Source: Owenia fusiformis
Taxonomy: Eukaryota; Annelida; Polychaeta; Sabellida; Oweniidae
NCBI GenBank assembly: GCA_903813345.2
Contig: CAIIXF020000010.1
Location: forward strand, 11,413,181-11,477,180
Reading direction: 5' to 3'
Length of the DNA stretch: 64,000 nucleotides
Shown here: positions 44,778-56,005 of the stretch, in pieces
Layout of the letters: each line of letters starts with the position of its first letter
Numbering within the stretch: the stretch's first letter is position 1
Notes under the pieces: model-generated
What the model saw: only the letters and a program-made list of their open reading frames with translations
Databases searched by the model: none
What the model was told of the DNA's origin: nothing
Made by a program: the position numbers and the translations under genes

Positions 44778-47700
44778 ATGAATTTGAGTTTTATCATTTG
44801 GCTCATGGTAGTTATATCTGTCAGGCCCATGCGGTTACCATCGTATGACTTTACCCAGCTTACGAACGAAAACCAGGACATCCCGGAGGAATCGCACTCA
44901 AATTACAGGTTTGTATTGAGGAATATTTTCTAATTTACAAAAATTGTAAAGCGGGTTAATTTATCAAATCGATGGCGAGTTTGGACAGTAAGAAACCTTT
45001 TGAACAACTGCCTCCTTTTTTAATATTTTTTTATTTTTCAGAAAGGTTATGCAATTCTATTTTTGGTTATGCAATTCTATTTTTGCATACAGAATGTTTA
45101 CATCATTCATTATCAGTCAAGCCGAGTAAGTAAGTCAAAAAATCGTACATCTTTGATTTCCAAAATAATTTGTGAGGTGGTTATTAAGACGATAATACAC
45201 ATTTTAACGTATTAATTTTGAGTACATCTCGAATCCATTCTCAACAAAGCGTTCTCGAAATAAGTATTCGAAATATTTGAGTTCGAGATGATAAAAGTAC
45301 GTTAAGATATACCGCTCCTTAACAAACTCCTTTGGGAACAAGATATAGAATCAAATGCATATTCTTCTTGTTTACTCGCTGACACATGCCAACGAATGTT
45401 ACATAAGTAAATATCTCCGTTTTAAATAATTTTGTAAACGTTGTTCTCTAGGTGCCATTTTTTATAATTGAAAAACAAAATTGAACATTTTGCATTTCTA
45501 AATTGATAAGTCTCTTGGGATACAACTAAACTGTTAACGATTTAAGTCATTAATAATATTTCCCTATGTGATCCCATGGTAAATAGACAGTAATAAGGTC
45601 TTTGTTTTGTGTTCAACCTTGTTTGCATGACTTTTAAACATGAGTCGACAATTATGTAGGAAATTTCAATTCCAAATGTAAGCGTGTCAACTCCTGTTTT
45701 TGCACAAAATTTAGCCTTTTAGAATGATAGATCGCCAAAATCTGCATGTACCTCTCAATGAGGCGACACGTTTTTAAATTTATAGATGCTAGGCTATAAA
45801 CTCAAACAAAAATTCAAACCACCCGCTATTATTTTGATTACACAAGACGAAATTTCTACTCCCGGGGAGCACTGTGGTAACACTTTGAAGGAGGATTCTT
45901 GAAAAATCGTTCAAATTTTCACAAAAGGTTTCACGCAATTGTATTGCTTTGTTTAAGCCTCGACTAATATCATACTCAAATCCGATACCATAATTATGAA
46001 TTAAAATGAAACATTAAACTCACCAGATTATTTGATAAACCGTTTCGAGAGTTGATGATTTGAGTTAACTGTGGATATTTATACAAATGTAAGTCGGCAT
46101 GCATTTGACAGTTAATGTACACACATGATGTATGCATCAACGTGTGACTTAAATATCAATTCGTGACTATCATATTTGGCTTTCAAAAATTAAGTTGGAA
46201 GTTACAGTGGTTGGAGATTAACAAAAACGTCAATCACATCCAAATATCCGAACGACGCCAAGTATTAGCAATACACTTTTCGTGCATCTCGGAAGAGGCA
46301 ATGTTCTGTGATCCAGCAATGTGCATTCCGAAAGAAAAAATTCACAAATATCAACAAATTTCATTGAGTTGGATATTACATTCGAAATCACAACTTTCGA
46401 AATATTTGTTTTAACCAAGAATTGTAAGAACTTAAAACATGTTGTTAGTTTTTCAAACCGCACATCCTCATTTACGTTCTTTAACAAGGATGAATTCATT
46501 TGAAAACATGGATTTTCTTGATTATTCTTCAAAACTACCCTTGAAATATAAGTATGTGGGATATTACAGTGTAAATTGACACGCATTTGTTTGCTCCATA
46601 TCATGAAAAAATAGATGCAGTACCATCTTTCAATATTTGAAAACAGAAAGTTCATTCTGTATGTAAACAAGAAAAAATACATAATGGTTGATTCATAATG
46701 AAAAATGACCAATAACATACATCTTTCGAAGTAGGGGTATACAGGGACATAGTGGAAATTCAGAAATTTAGGCCATATCCCCAAGATTGCTTCACTAATA
46801 TGTAACAGAACATCAAATTTATCATTTACACGTTTGCTGATAGGTTAATTGAAAATAATTAAACAGAGGTTTACTTCAATTGTGGCACCATTCTTAGTTA
46901 ATATTGATGAACATACGAATATCGAATGTTGACTAAGTTACTTGGCTTGACCGTAAATGTGTTTATTGTTAATGTAAGTACACGACTTATCATTTTGGCC
47001 ACGACTTAGTTTTAAAGAACATAAAGCAAAAAATGCAAAACATACTTAATCTTTTCATTCGACATCTTGGCCCGACAAGTACAGTATGTCAAATTAGAAG
47101 GCCGTTCTGTAAAAATTCCTTCCGGAACAAACGATCCAGATATTTAAAGATCTGACCTCATCAGACGTAATACCAATTTCTTAATTATGCTCCTTTTCAT
47201 TTTTTCTTCAAGCTGACAATAGACAAATAAAATCACATTATAACATAATTGACAGCCATCTTTGCGAATCCCCATATGAGAAGTGCATCGTGTTTTGTTT
47301 TAAAATATCATGTTTGTATACCAGTTAAATCCTACATCGAAAAGAATCATCTATATTCGGACCCGACATACTAAAACAAATATGGTTTACAGGGGAGTAG
47401 CCAGGTTTCAGTCGGGGAGAGGGGGCGATCACCAAAAAATTCAGCTTTCAGTCAGGGGTTGGGTGCGAGCGCATAAGCAACCACAAAAAAATTCACTTTG
47501 AGCCATTTCCTAGCTTTACAAATAATCTCAGGTGTCCTGCATTGTAAAAATCCATGTCAATGTAAAGAGTAGTTGTATGAAATAATTTTGTTACAAAAAA
47601 TCAGCAAAAAATTATATCCATTTTCTTATTTTCAGCCATTTAAGTTAACATTGATTTGTCCATCTGTCTCGCGAAATCCATTTTTCCGTCAACAATTGTG

Positions 47701-49489
47701 GCACGTTTTAAAACCTCTGTCGATAAGATTCCTGTTTTAAGTTGTTTCTGTTCAACATCAATACAGAAAACTCCCCTATGACTCCTGGTTTAAAAGCTCG
47801 TCTATTTTCAAAATGGCCGCCATTTTTGTCTTGTGAAATTCACTTTTGACCCATTTCCTAGCTTTACAAATAATTTCAGGTGTCCTGCATTGTAAAAATC
47901 CATGTCAATGTAAAGAGTATTTGTATGAAATAATTTGTTACAAAAAATCAGCAAAAAATTATATCGAGTTTTTTATTTTCAGCCATTTTTTTTCCATCTC
48001 TCTCGCGAAATCCACCTTTGGACCATTTGCCTCAAAACCTCTGTCAATAGGATTCCCGTTTAAAGTTATTTTTGTTCAACATCAATACAAAAAACTCCTT
48101 AATGACTCCTGGTTCAAAAGCTCGCCTATTTTCAAAATGGCCGCCATTTTTGTTTCGCGAAATTCACTTTTGGCCCATTTCCTAGCTTTACAAATAATTT
48201 CAGGTGTCACTGTAAAGAGCTAGTTGTATAAAATAATTTTGTTACAAAAAATCGGCAAAAATCGTATCCGTTTTTTTATTTTCAGCCATTTTAGTTAACA
48301 TTGATTTGACCATCTGTCTCTCAGTCCAAAATTTTCAAAACCTCTGTCTGTCAACACTTGGCTCTTTTTAAATCCTCTGTAGATAGGATTCCCGTTTTAA
48401 AATATTTTTGGTCAACATCAATAAAGAAAAAAAACTTGTGACTCCTGCTTCAAAAGCTCGCCTATTTTCAAAATGGCCACCATTTTTGTCCCGGGAAATT
48501 CACTTTTGGCCAATTTCCTAGCTTTACAAATAATTTCAGGTGTCCTGCATAGTAAAATACTATGTTTTTGTAAAGAGTAGATGTATGAAATAATTTTGTT
48601 ACAAAAAATCTGCCATTTTAGCCATCATTCACTTTTGAGCAACACCATGTGAGCCCAGTACCCACGGTACTATTTTTCTATCTACTGGTTGTATTTTATT
48701 CGTTTTGGGGTGGGGGTTCGAAAGTTTTGTTTGGAATTTTACAAATGTTAATGCAACGTATTCCAAAATTGAGCTAAAAGCTTCAAATAACAAGCATTTT
48801 AAAGCTCTGTTCTTTTTCTATCCACTGGTCGAATTTTATTCGTTATGGGGATGGGGGTTCGATCGCACCCCCCCCCCCCCTTTTGGCTACGCCTATGGTT
48901 TATATAATTATCAAAAAATGACTAGTGGCAGCACATACATTCAGATATCAGATCCATAGAAGTGGATGGCACTTGCATTGAACTAGTACGGTCCTTAAAT
49001 GATTTCAGAACTGTTAGACCGTTTAGAAAATAATGATCGAATGGAAAAAAATGTAAAATTGTGACGTTTTTCGAAATTTTCTACACTCGTCTCTGTTCCT
49101 TCTTCTCACCTACTCGCCGACAATGAGTATATCTGAGCAAACAGAAATATAATGATTTTCATTAATAACTTATCATTCATGAGCTGGGTAATGACAAAAA
49201 GGATAGATCCAAAGGAGACTGGATGTATTCTTTTCAATGGCATAAAAAACTGTATGTTGACTATATAATCCTTTTCAGGAAATTTTATTTGATTCTGTCA
49301 CAACCATATTTGAAAGCTGACAGTGCCCCGGAATCGTTAGATGCTGTAAACAAGAGGTTACCAGGCCATAAAGGGGAACACGAGAGGCACAACTCTAGGC
49401 CTGGTACAATATGGCCTACAGCTGAAGAGGACCAAGACGTTTATGGCAAAGGGATTTCTCAGGACCAATCACTGAGGTGGGTAGATTAA
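44778..49489 (+). CDS. predicted small secreted peptide precursor, 2 exons, 113 aa
   Basis: Exon 1 is 44778-44908 (donor ACAG-GTTTGT) and exon 2 is 49279-49489 (acceptor CCTTTTCAG). The phases 2 and 1 join to make 113 codons plus stop. Residues 2-14 (NLSFIIWLMVVIS) form a hydrophobic signal peptide. The remainder is hydrophilic, has no Cys and no second membrane segment, and contains a Lys-Arg pair at 69-70 suited to prohormone cleavage, with basic residues at 80 and 84. This is the layout of a neuropeptide or hormone precursor, but I recognise no known peptide, and neither predicted product has a clear amidation site. A TATA box and poly(A) signal (AATAAA at 49798) frame the unit. An additional exon inside the 4.4-kb intron cannot be excluded. 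Confidence 0.6.
44909..47390. other. first part of the peptide-gene intron
   Basis: A direct doubling of GGTTATGCAATTCTATTTTT occurs at about 45045-45085. The 184-codon minus-strand open frame at 46230-46784 matches nothing I know. Confidence 0.4.
47391..48897. mobile_element. GGCGTAGCCA-type element carrying an internal tandem array
   Basis: The ends read AGGGGAGTAGCCAGGTTTCAGTC and ..CCCTTTTGGCTACGCC, as in the other family members. Inside, a unit of about 320-350 bp repeats roughly four times, starting near 47491, 47843, 48163 and 48503. Each unit begins ATTCACTTT.GCCATTTCCTA and includes CAAAATGGCC.CCATTTTTGT. Runs of C/G occur at the right end. Confidence 0.8.
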
Positions 49490-49797
49490 CCTCTCTTGAT
49501 TCGCGTGGATGATTTATTTGAACATGAATTTATCATCACATCTGGTGGTGTAGCAATCCTGGACTTCTGAAGAAAAGAAGTAATAGTCCTCCGTGGAACA
49601 ATACGACATTCTATGTTATTAAACTGTCAAGCTTGCGATTGTATGATTGTTAAAAACTAGGTCACGTGTCATGAAAGCGGTATTCACTCTTCACCACTCA
49701 GGGGAATTTTTAAAACAAATTCATTTCGTTCAGTGTATTTCAGATGTTGCTATTCCAATAGGTTCTGTGGAAGATGCACATGTATTGACCTCAATAG

Positions 49798-49803
49798 AAT
49801 AAA
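49798..49803 (+). terminator. poly(A) signal of the secreted-peptide gene
   Basis: AATAAA lies about 310 nt beyond the stop codon, before the mariner-type element at 49836. Confidence 0.45.
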
Positions 49804-49835
49804 ATATTTGTTTTTAGGTGTCCATTTAAGTTATA

Positions 49836-50375
49836 CAGGGTGTCCAATAAACAAGATGAAAGATACTGTACTGTAGCTTTCTTAATATTGCACCAATGTA
49901 ATTTGGGGGTATGTACCCAAAACCTTTTTACCTTTATTCTGTAAATTTCTACATTTTCCCATTTGATTGACCAGATACGAGTATGGTTGCCATAGCAACT
50001 GAAACATCAAAAAGGCGGGGCACTTTGAAATTGTAGTTACAGTCATCCTATATTTTCCAAGATAATGATGAATTTTGAAACGTAAAACAACGAAATAAAC
50101 TGACGCTGGATGCATACATATATGTTACCAAGGTGATATGGTTGATGGTGATATGATGGTGACTTATGTGATGTTATAATAGTTCTTTGTTGAATTATAT
50201 GATTTCATTAAGATATCTTTTCTCATAAAAATGTATACATCACACCCAGGAGAGAAGTTTCTGCTGCACAAAGACAATGCCCCTTACATACAGCTTTGCT
50301 CACTAGTGATACTTTTAAGACTGGTGCATTATAAGAAAGTAACAGTATCTTTCATTTCATTTATTGGGCACCCTG
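49836..50375. mobile_element. mariner-type element with transposase trace, 540 bp
   Basis: The ends CAGGGTGTCCAATAA and TTATTGGGCACCCTG are inverted repeats, each bordered by TA. On the plus strand near 50258 the frame reads LLHKDNAPYIQL, which resembles the 'QDNAP-H' block around the second catalytic Asp of Tc1/mariner transposases. The rest of the transposase is gone. Confidence 0.8.
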
Positions 50376-52605
50376 TAGGCCTTGAATATTTTTCGGGAAA
50401 ATGCTACATTAAGGAAGCAATATATGTTGTCATGTATTTAACAACACAATCTCTTATTGCAGATATGAATGTCAAGCGACGACTTTCAATGTACCCTGTT
50501 TAACTCATGTTGACTGTGCAGCATGTCCCTATAGAAATGGCTGCAATCTGCGCATGCAGAGATGTACGATTGCCTTTCGGTTGTTCCGCTTTGGTCATAG
50601 CAGACGACAGTCGGTGAAAGTTGCAAATGAATCTTCCCCGTTGTGAGTGTATACAATCTTCGTTCAAGATATATTTTTTGCATCTGCGAGATTTTAAAGC
50701 GATATTCCTTGCTAGACTATTTCTCTCCTGATATGGCAGCTATAACCATATATATTCTTTCCCTTAGCAAAAACACAGGAAAATGTTTCGATATGGTCAA
50801 TTCGAAATGTTGATCATTTAAAAATCTAGTCCTCTTTTCTAGTTGGCTGCCATCTTTTTAAGATTTCAAACAGGAAGTGATGTCATCAACTCTTCACTTT
50901 TATGAACTTGCCCATAACAGTATAGCTAAGTCGCACAAAATCACATCTGGGCAAGAAGTCTTTATGTGCAAAAAATAGTTTCAGGGCTTAACTTATTCAA
51001 TTAAAAAGATCTTGTCTGAAAAATTAAAGACATTTTTCACTTACTTCTCCATGGCAATTTTTCTTTATTCCTCTTTGTTTTGAATATGTAACACCATAAC
51101 AAGAATATGCAATCTTTCACCACGTAGAATCTTAAAATATTAAATTTGAAAATCCCATTTTTATATTGGAGCTCAATGGGGAAAATGACATAATTTGATT
51201 TTCTTGAAATTGATACTAGATATAATGATATACGATAAATTGTTTATAGAAAATAAAGAAAATTCACCGTCCCGTTTAGACAAAACATAGAAAAATACAT
51301 TTCCAATGAACTTTTTGATGAATCAGTTTTTTAATAACTTATTTGTTTTATGATACTTGTAATATTTCACTTTAGTAAAATAGTAATTTGAAAAATCATA
51401 CAAAGGCTGAAAAAGACCATGCATATCAAAACCTAAATAAAAATTGTCCTCCCACACCTCAATCTGTTTTTTCTTCTCCAGTATCCTGATCCCGTGTAGG
51501 TTGACGTCAGGCCTAATGCATCAGTGCAGATATAGAACCAGCGATATGTAACACATTGCATCAGAGCAGATACAGAACCAATGAAATGCTAAAGATGCGT
51601 TACCATAGTAACAGAACGCTACACTACAGCATACAGCCAGAGGAATTAGATCATTGTGACGCCATGCATGTATCATTACATTGAATGCAATGCATTACAA
51701 ATGGATGTCAATATTAGGACAACATTATGGATAGCTTATGATTAGATAAATGTTAAACATGCACCAAAACCAAATGTGGGAAAATAAAAGCAATCAAAGA
51801 TGAACATTTTTTCTTCTAAAAAAGTCATATTTGCAAAAACTCCTAATACCAAATTATGTAATCGATGTGAAAAAGTGGCAAATTTTAAATTGTGCTTTTA
51901 GCATGCTCTTAAATCATTAGCTCGGGGCGAGAAATGAAAGAACACGATTCTTATACGTCTATTATAATATGCTTTATTTACATCTTCTTGGGAGTTACAG
52001 ATCGATGACGTCATTTTAGAAATAGAGATGCTCATATGACGTGTCGCAAAAAGGTGGCGCATTTGTTTTTTAAGGGTATCGCGTGAATGTAACTTTGATT
52101 CCCCGGATTATAAGATAATATTCTAATTAAAGTTATATATCATTTTAAAGCTGTTTCGATGAAGTTTTTAGATCAACTACACTCCGTTCAGAATTCTTGC
52201 GCGTTCTTTTTTAAAAAAGAGTTTTTTACCAAAACATCTGGCAAATATCCCCTGTTGACACGTTACATTTTGAACTATTTTTCGTCTTTAAACGCTCATA
52301 ACTCAAACAATATATGAGTATTATACTTATTTTTCGTCTTGATAAAGTTAGATAGAAGTTTTATTTCAAAGGATGAATTTTAGTAAGCGTCCCATATTGT
52401 GACGTCATAGAGTTTGAAAAATAGAATCTGTTGACAGCGACCTTTTTTGCTCATTTTTTGTTACCTTCAACTTTTCAGGTGTACATTAAACAAAAATACG
52501 AGATCAATTTTTAATAAATCATACATAATTATTTTGCTCTTAAACTATAGTTTATTAATAAATAGTTGATTTTGTTCGCAAAAGTATGTGTTTTCTGTTG
52601 TATGT
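50376..52605. other. AT-rich intergenic stretch
   Basis: A word of about 42 bp (TGCATCAG.GCAGATA.AGAACCA) is doubled near 51518-51590. No gene was recognised. Confidence 0.4.
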
Positions 52606-52761
52606 GGAAAAGTGGAGGACGAAAGGTTTTCAAAATTCATTAAAATAGGGCTAATTTACGCCATTCGCCTATTTTCAAGCACAGCAACACGTATATTTAT
52701 TTCACCTAAAATATCAATTGATTCGTGTTTTATGATGCTCCTAGCCCATTAACAATATATA

Positions 52762-53636
52762 CACTCCCCTCCATAAGTTTTGCAACATTTTTTCCCCATT
52801 GAACTATGTGTTAAAGCCTCTTTACGTTTTAATTTTTATTTACTTAACCGGTGATGTAATAACTTATAATATTGATGGAAACGTAACTTGACTTTATTTC
52901 CAATACCTCCAAATTTTCTCAATTTTTTTCCTCAATTACAATAGGTCGGAAATTGATGATAAATTTGATGAATTTTCGAAAATTGTCATTCCCATGTAAT
53001 CCAATGGGAAATGGAGGGTTCGGGGCAAATCAGAAATCAGGATATCTTTTCAGTAAAAGATTCAGCAAAAATATTTTTATATAGAAAATTGAATTGTCTA
53101 ACTTTTTTGAACACTGAGTGTTTAGTTTATTTGATGAATATTAAAGTTACAGTGCTTCAAAGTCATTTTTGAAAATAATTTTTCGCCTCCTGTGTTATTT
53201 CAATGGGAGAGGTTTTTTGAAAAACAATTTTGACTTTAAAGCCCTATAACTTTGTTGAACCTGAAGAAACATATCAATTTTTTGTTAAATAAAGTAAGCA
53301 AATTCAATTGCCTGCCTAGCTTGTATTTTTTGCAAGGACTCGGTTGGATGGATATTCTGTCATATGACTTGCGGCAAACCTACCATTTCCCATTGGTTAA
53401 CATGGGAATGACGATTTTCAATAATTCATCAAATTTATCATCAATTTTCGACCTATTGTAATTGAGGAAAAAAATTGAGAAAATTTTGAGGTTTTGGAAT
53501 TAAAGTCAAATTACGTTTCCATCAATAGTATAAGTATTTTCATCGCAGGTTAAGTAAATAAAAATTCAAAGGTAAAGAGGCTTTAACACGTAGTTCAATG
53601 GGGGAAAAAAGGTTGCCAAACTTATGGAGAGGAGTG
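52762..53636. mobile_element. foldback DNA transposon, about 260-bp arms, TA-flanked
   Basis: The left arm starts CACTCCCCTCCATAAGTTTT and the right arm ends ..AACTTATGGAGAGGAGTG. The inverted match runs inward to about 53010 and 53379 (CCATTTCCCATTGG). TA borders both ends. The middle of about 370 bp has no recognisable transposase. Confidence 0.88.
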
Positions 53637-53892
53637 TATATGATATCAGAGTTATTCGTCTAAAATGTTTTGAGATATAGAGGTAAATGTGGAGGACGAA
53701 AGGATTTTCATGTGTGTATATTTTTCTCAAAAACGTCACATTCTATCATGTATATATATATATGAAAACGTTTTAGTCCTGTTAGAAAATCTGTCACCTG
53801 GAATAATAATAACCACTCACAGCATGCTAAAAACATTGAAATCACATAAAATCAACAATAGTTTCAAATCTTCTGATAATTTTTGGATTTCT

Positions 53893-53990
53893 TAACACCT
53901 TTTACACGAGTTCAACAACTTGTAATGCATGATTTCTTGGATGGCATACATTGGGAAGTTTTCTCTACCCCATGCGTTCATGGGGAAGTT
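53893..53990 (-). pseudogene. relic of a third glycosyltransferase-like paralog
   Basis: The minus strand reads NFPMNAWGRENFPMYAIQEI then MHYKLLNSCK and a stop. It aligns with the C-terminal part of the genes at 55046-56005 and 29116-30069 (FPMNAWGGENVLMYV..MHYKLMNPCK). A stop codon directly precedes the fragment and the following His-rich end is missing. It lies about 1 kb from the 3' end of the intact minus-strand paralog, in the same orientation, which suggests an old tandem duplication. Confidence 0.75.
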
Positions 53991-54410
53991 CTAATTTCCA
54001 ATTTTGGTCAATTACATGTAAGAGCAGATTTCCCCTAAGTTCACTATGCTCTTTTCAAATATGAATTTTAAAAGCTGATCTACTTCAACTTCATCATTAC
54101 GTCATTATCAACTTCAGATAGAATCATTCTAAATGAAGCCGCTTTCTTAAAAATTCTCCAGGAACGCGCGGTTGTTTGAGCATTTATTTGTGGTTATTTA
54201 CCATCGTCGCTTGATTAATTTGCATGGCGAAAAATTTGAATCCAGATTCAATTTAGTTTATTAGCTGAAATTGGAGGTTTATCGAAAACGAAAGAATTTC
54301 TGCAACCATCTTGAATGAAGCTAACTGCAGTTAGAGTCATCCATCTGTGGAACAGTGATTAGGGATGGAGGATTCCTGATATGATTTCGAGCTCATTTTC
54401 GAATCATTTA

Positions 54411-54500
54411 AATTTCTTTTTCCAACAAGATGGGGCTCCAAGCCATGGATCCCAAAGACAGTCAATGCAGTATTTAAAGAAGGATGTATCTAGATTCATC
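54411..54500 (+). pseudogene. mariner/Tc1 transposase fragment
   Basis: FFQQDGAPSHGSQ matches the well-known 'FQQDGAP-H' block of DDE-type mariner transposases. The 30 residues that follow are plausible, but the catalytic domain is incomplete and the reading frame soon degenerates. Confidence 0.6.
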
Positions 54501-54818
54501 CTCTCTAATCACGTTCTCAGGAAAGCCCTCCTAAGTTCTCCCCACCACTTATTTTGTCCGATTACCGGCCGTGAGAGTAATGTGTCAAAAGTACGAACGT
54601 CTTTCAGTCTTCAGATCACATTCCTCATTCAAAGATTGTCAATATGATTGTTGTTTCTTTTAGTTTAAAATGATTACACAAATGCACAAATCAATGACAC
54701 CGTGTCATTAACTTTATTCAAAAAGTAGATTTCAATGTCCAAAATGATTTTGCTTTATGCCTATCAACCCCCATGTATTTTATAATTTGTCTGCAATTTT
54801 TGGCGAGTAGTTGTCCAA

Positions 54819-55022
54819 GGGCGTAGCCAGCTTTCAGTCAGGGGGGTGCGATCGCCAGAAAATTTTGGTTTTCAGTAAGGCGGGGGTGCGATCGTGGCAT
54901 AAGCTACCCAAATTAAGATTTTTTTAAAGATTTGTTTTGAATTTTACAAAAATTGATGCAACTTCCTTCAAAATTGAGCAAGAAGCTTCAAATAAAAAGC
55001 ATTTTAAGGCGATCGCACGCCC
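54819..55022. mobile_element. GGCGTAGCCAG-type element, right end damaged
   Basis: It begins GGGCGTAGCCAGCTTTCAG with GTGCGATCG twice, and stops at GCGATCGCACGCCCC, 24 bp from the stop codon of the glycosyltransferase-like gene. Confidence 0.7.
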
Positions 55023-55045
55023 CGCAAACTTTCATTGTATGAATT

Positions 55046-56005
55046 CTAGAAAAGGGAATGCACTGGGTCAGACATTGCCGAGTATTTGTTGTCCACGTGG
55101 TCTCGTTTAGAGGATCTAACGTTGGAGCAATGGTGGTGGTAAATCTTTAAAACTTTACATGGATTCATCAATTTGTAGTGCATGAATTCACGGGTAACAT
55201 ACATTAAGACGTTTTCTCCACCCCAGGCGTTCATAGGGAAATCCAAAAGTGACAGTACCTTTTGGTTAAAAGGGGAATCCAAGTATAGCATGTAAGTATC
55301 GTGAGCTCCGACATACTTGTCACAAAAGTTCATCGACTGGCACAAAGTCGCGTCCATTGCTCCTTGTCTACTCAGTGAATAAAAAATCCTCATGTCTTTC
55401 AAGTATTGCATTTTAACATTTTCAAATCCTTCACCGATTATTATATCAGCGTTTTGAAACGCCACTACCTTGCCTATTAGGTTCTTGGATGCGTATTCGA
55501 CAAGCATTTTAAAAGTTGGTCTATCCACTATTTCTGAAAACGTGAGGAGTTTGTCAACAAGTGATGGGTTAATCGGGATCAATGTTTGAGTTATGATTGA
55601 TTGTTTTATTCCGGCTGATTCCACCAACAAATGTATCTGCTCAACACACGGGTGTTCCATGTTCTTTTTTAAAGTATACAGGTATTCAATATGTCTGTCG
55701 CGTCTATTCGTTGTTTTCTCATGTGCGTATCCTCTACTGGCAAGGTATGTTTCGTTTGCCAATGAATCTGGGAAGCTTGTTACAATATTTAGCATAACGT
55801 CACATGTTTTCCTCGAGAGATGGATGCTATTAGATTTATCCTCAGATGGTTCTCGGCGACGATGTTTCTTCATTATCCATGGCTGCATCATATTATGTTT
55901 CTTAATGTATATATTGTATATTGCATATATCAACATGATTACAAGCAAGAAACTAACAGTTAATTTCAAGCTTTGGAAACGTCGAACTGTAAACTGTGAT
56001 ACCAT
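55046..56005 (-). CDS. intronless type II membrane protein, glycosyltransferase-like paralog, 319 aa
   Basis: It is very similar to the product of 29116-30069 from the conserved 'TCDVM.NIVTSFPDSLANETY' block to the end, while the first 65 residues (anchor and stem) are diverged. The same landmarks are present: a membrane anchor at about 13-33, QNADI, LSRQGAM, GAHDTYM, PMNAWGGEN, and NPCKVLKIYHHHC. The lumenal domain therefore appears to be under constraint while the stem is free. A Golgi glycosyltransferase role is inferred from layout and motif order, and no named family is claimed. The gene lies in opposite orientation about 25 kb from its paralog. No intron and no break are visible. Confidence 0.9.
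   Translation of the reverse strand: MVSQFTVRRFQSLKLTVSFLLVIMLIYAIYNIYIKKHNMMQPWIMKKHRRREPSEDKSNSIHLSRKTCDVMLNIVTSFPDSLANETYLASRGYAHEKTTNRRDRHIEYLYTLKKNMEHPCVEQIHLLVESAGIKQSIITQTLIPINPSLVDKLLTFSEIVDRPTFKMLVEYASKNLIGKVVAFQNADIIIGEGFENVKMQYLKDMRIFYSLSRQGAMDATLCQSMNFCDKYVGAHDTYMLYLDSPFNQKVLSLLDFPMNAWGGENVLMYVTREFMHYKLMNPCKVLKIYHHHCSNVRSSKRDHVDNKYSAMSDPVHSLF

Noticed and set aside
46230-46784. A 184-codon minus-strand open frame in the peptide-gene intron
   Set aside because: Low-complexity hydrophobic/aromatic start, no recognisable motif, no splice or promoter support; long open frames occur by chance in such AT-rich DNA. Conservation in a related genome would change this.
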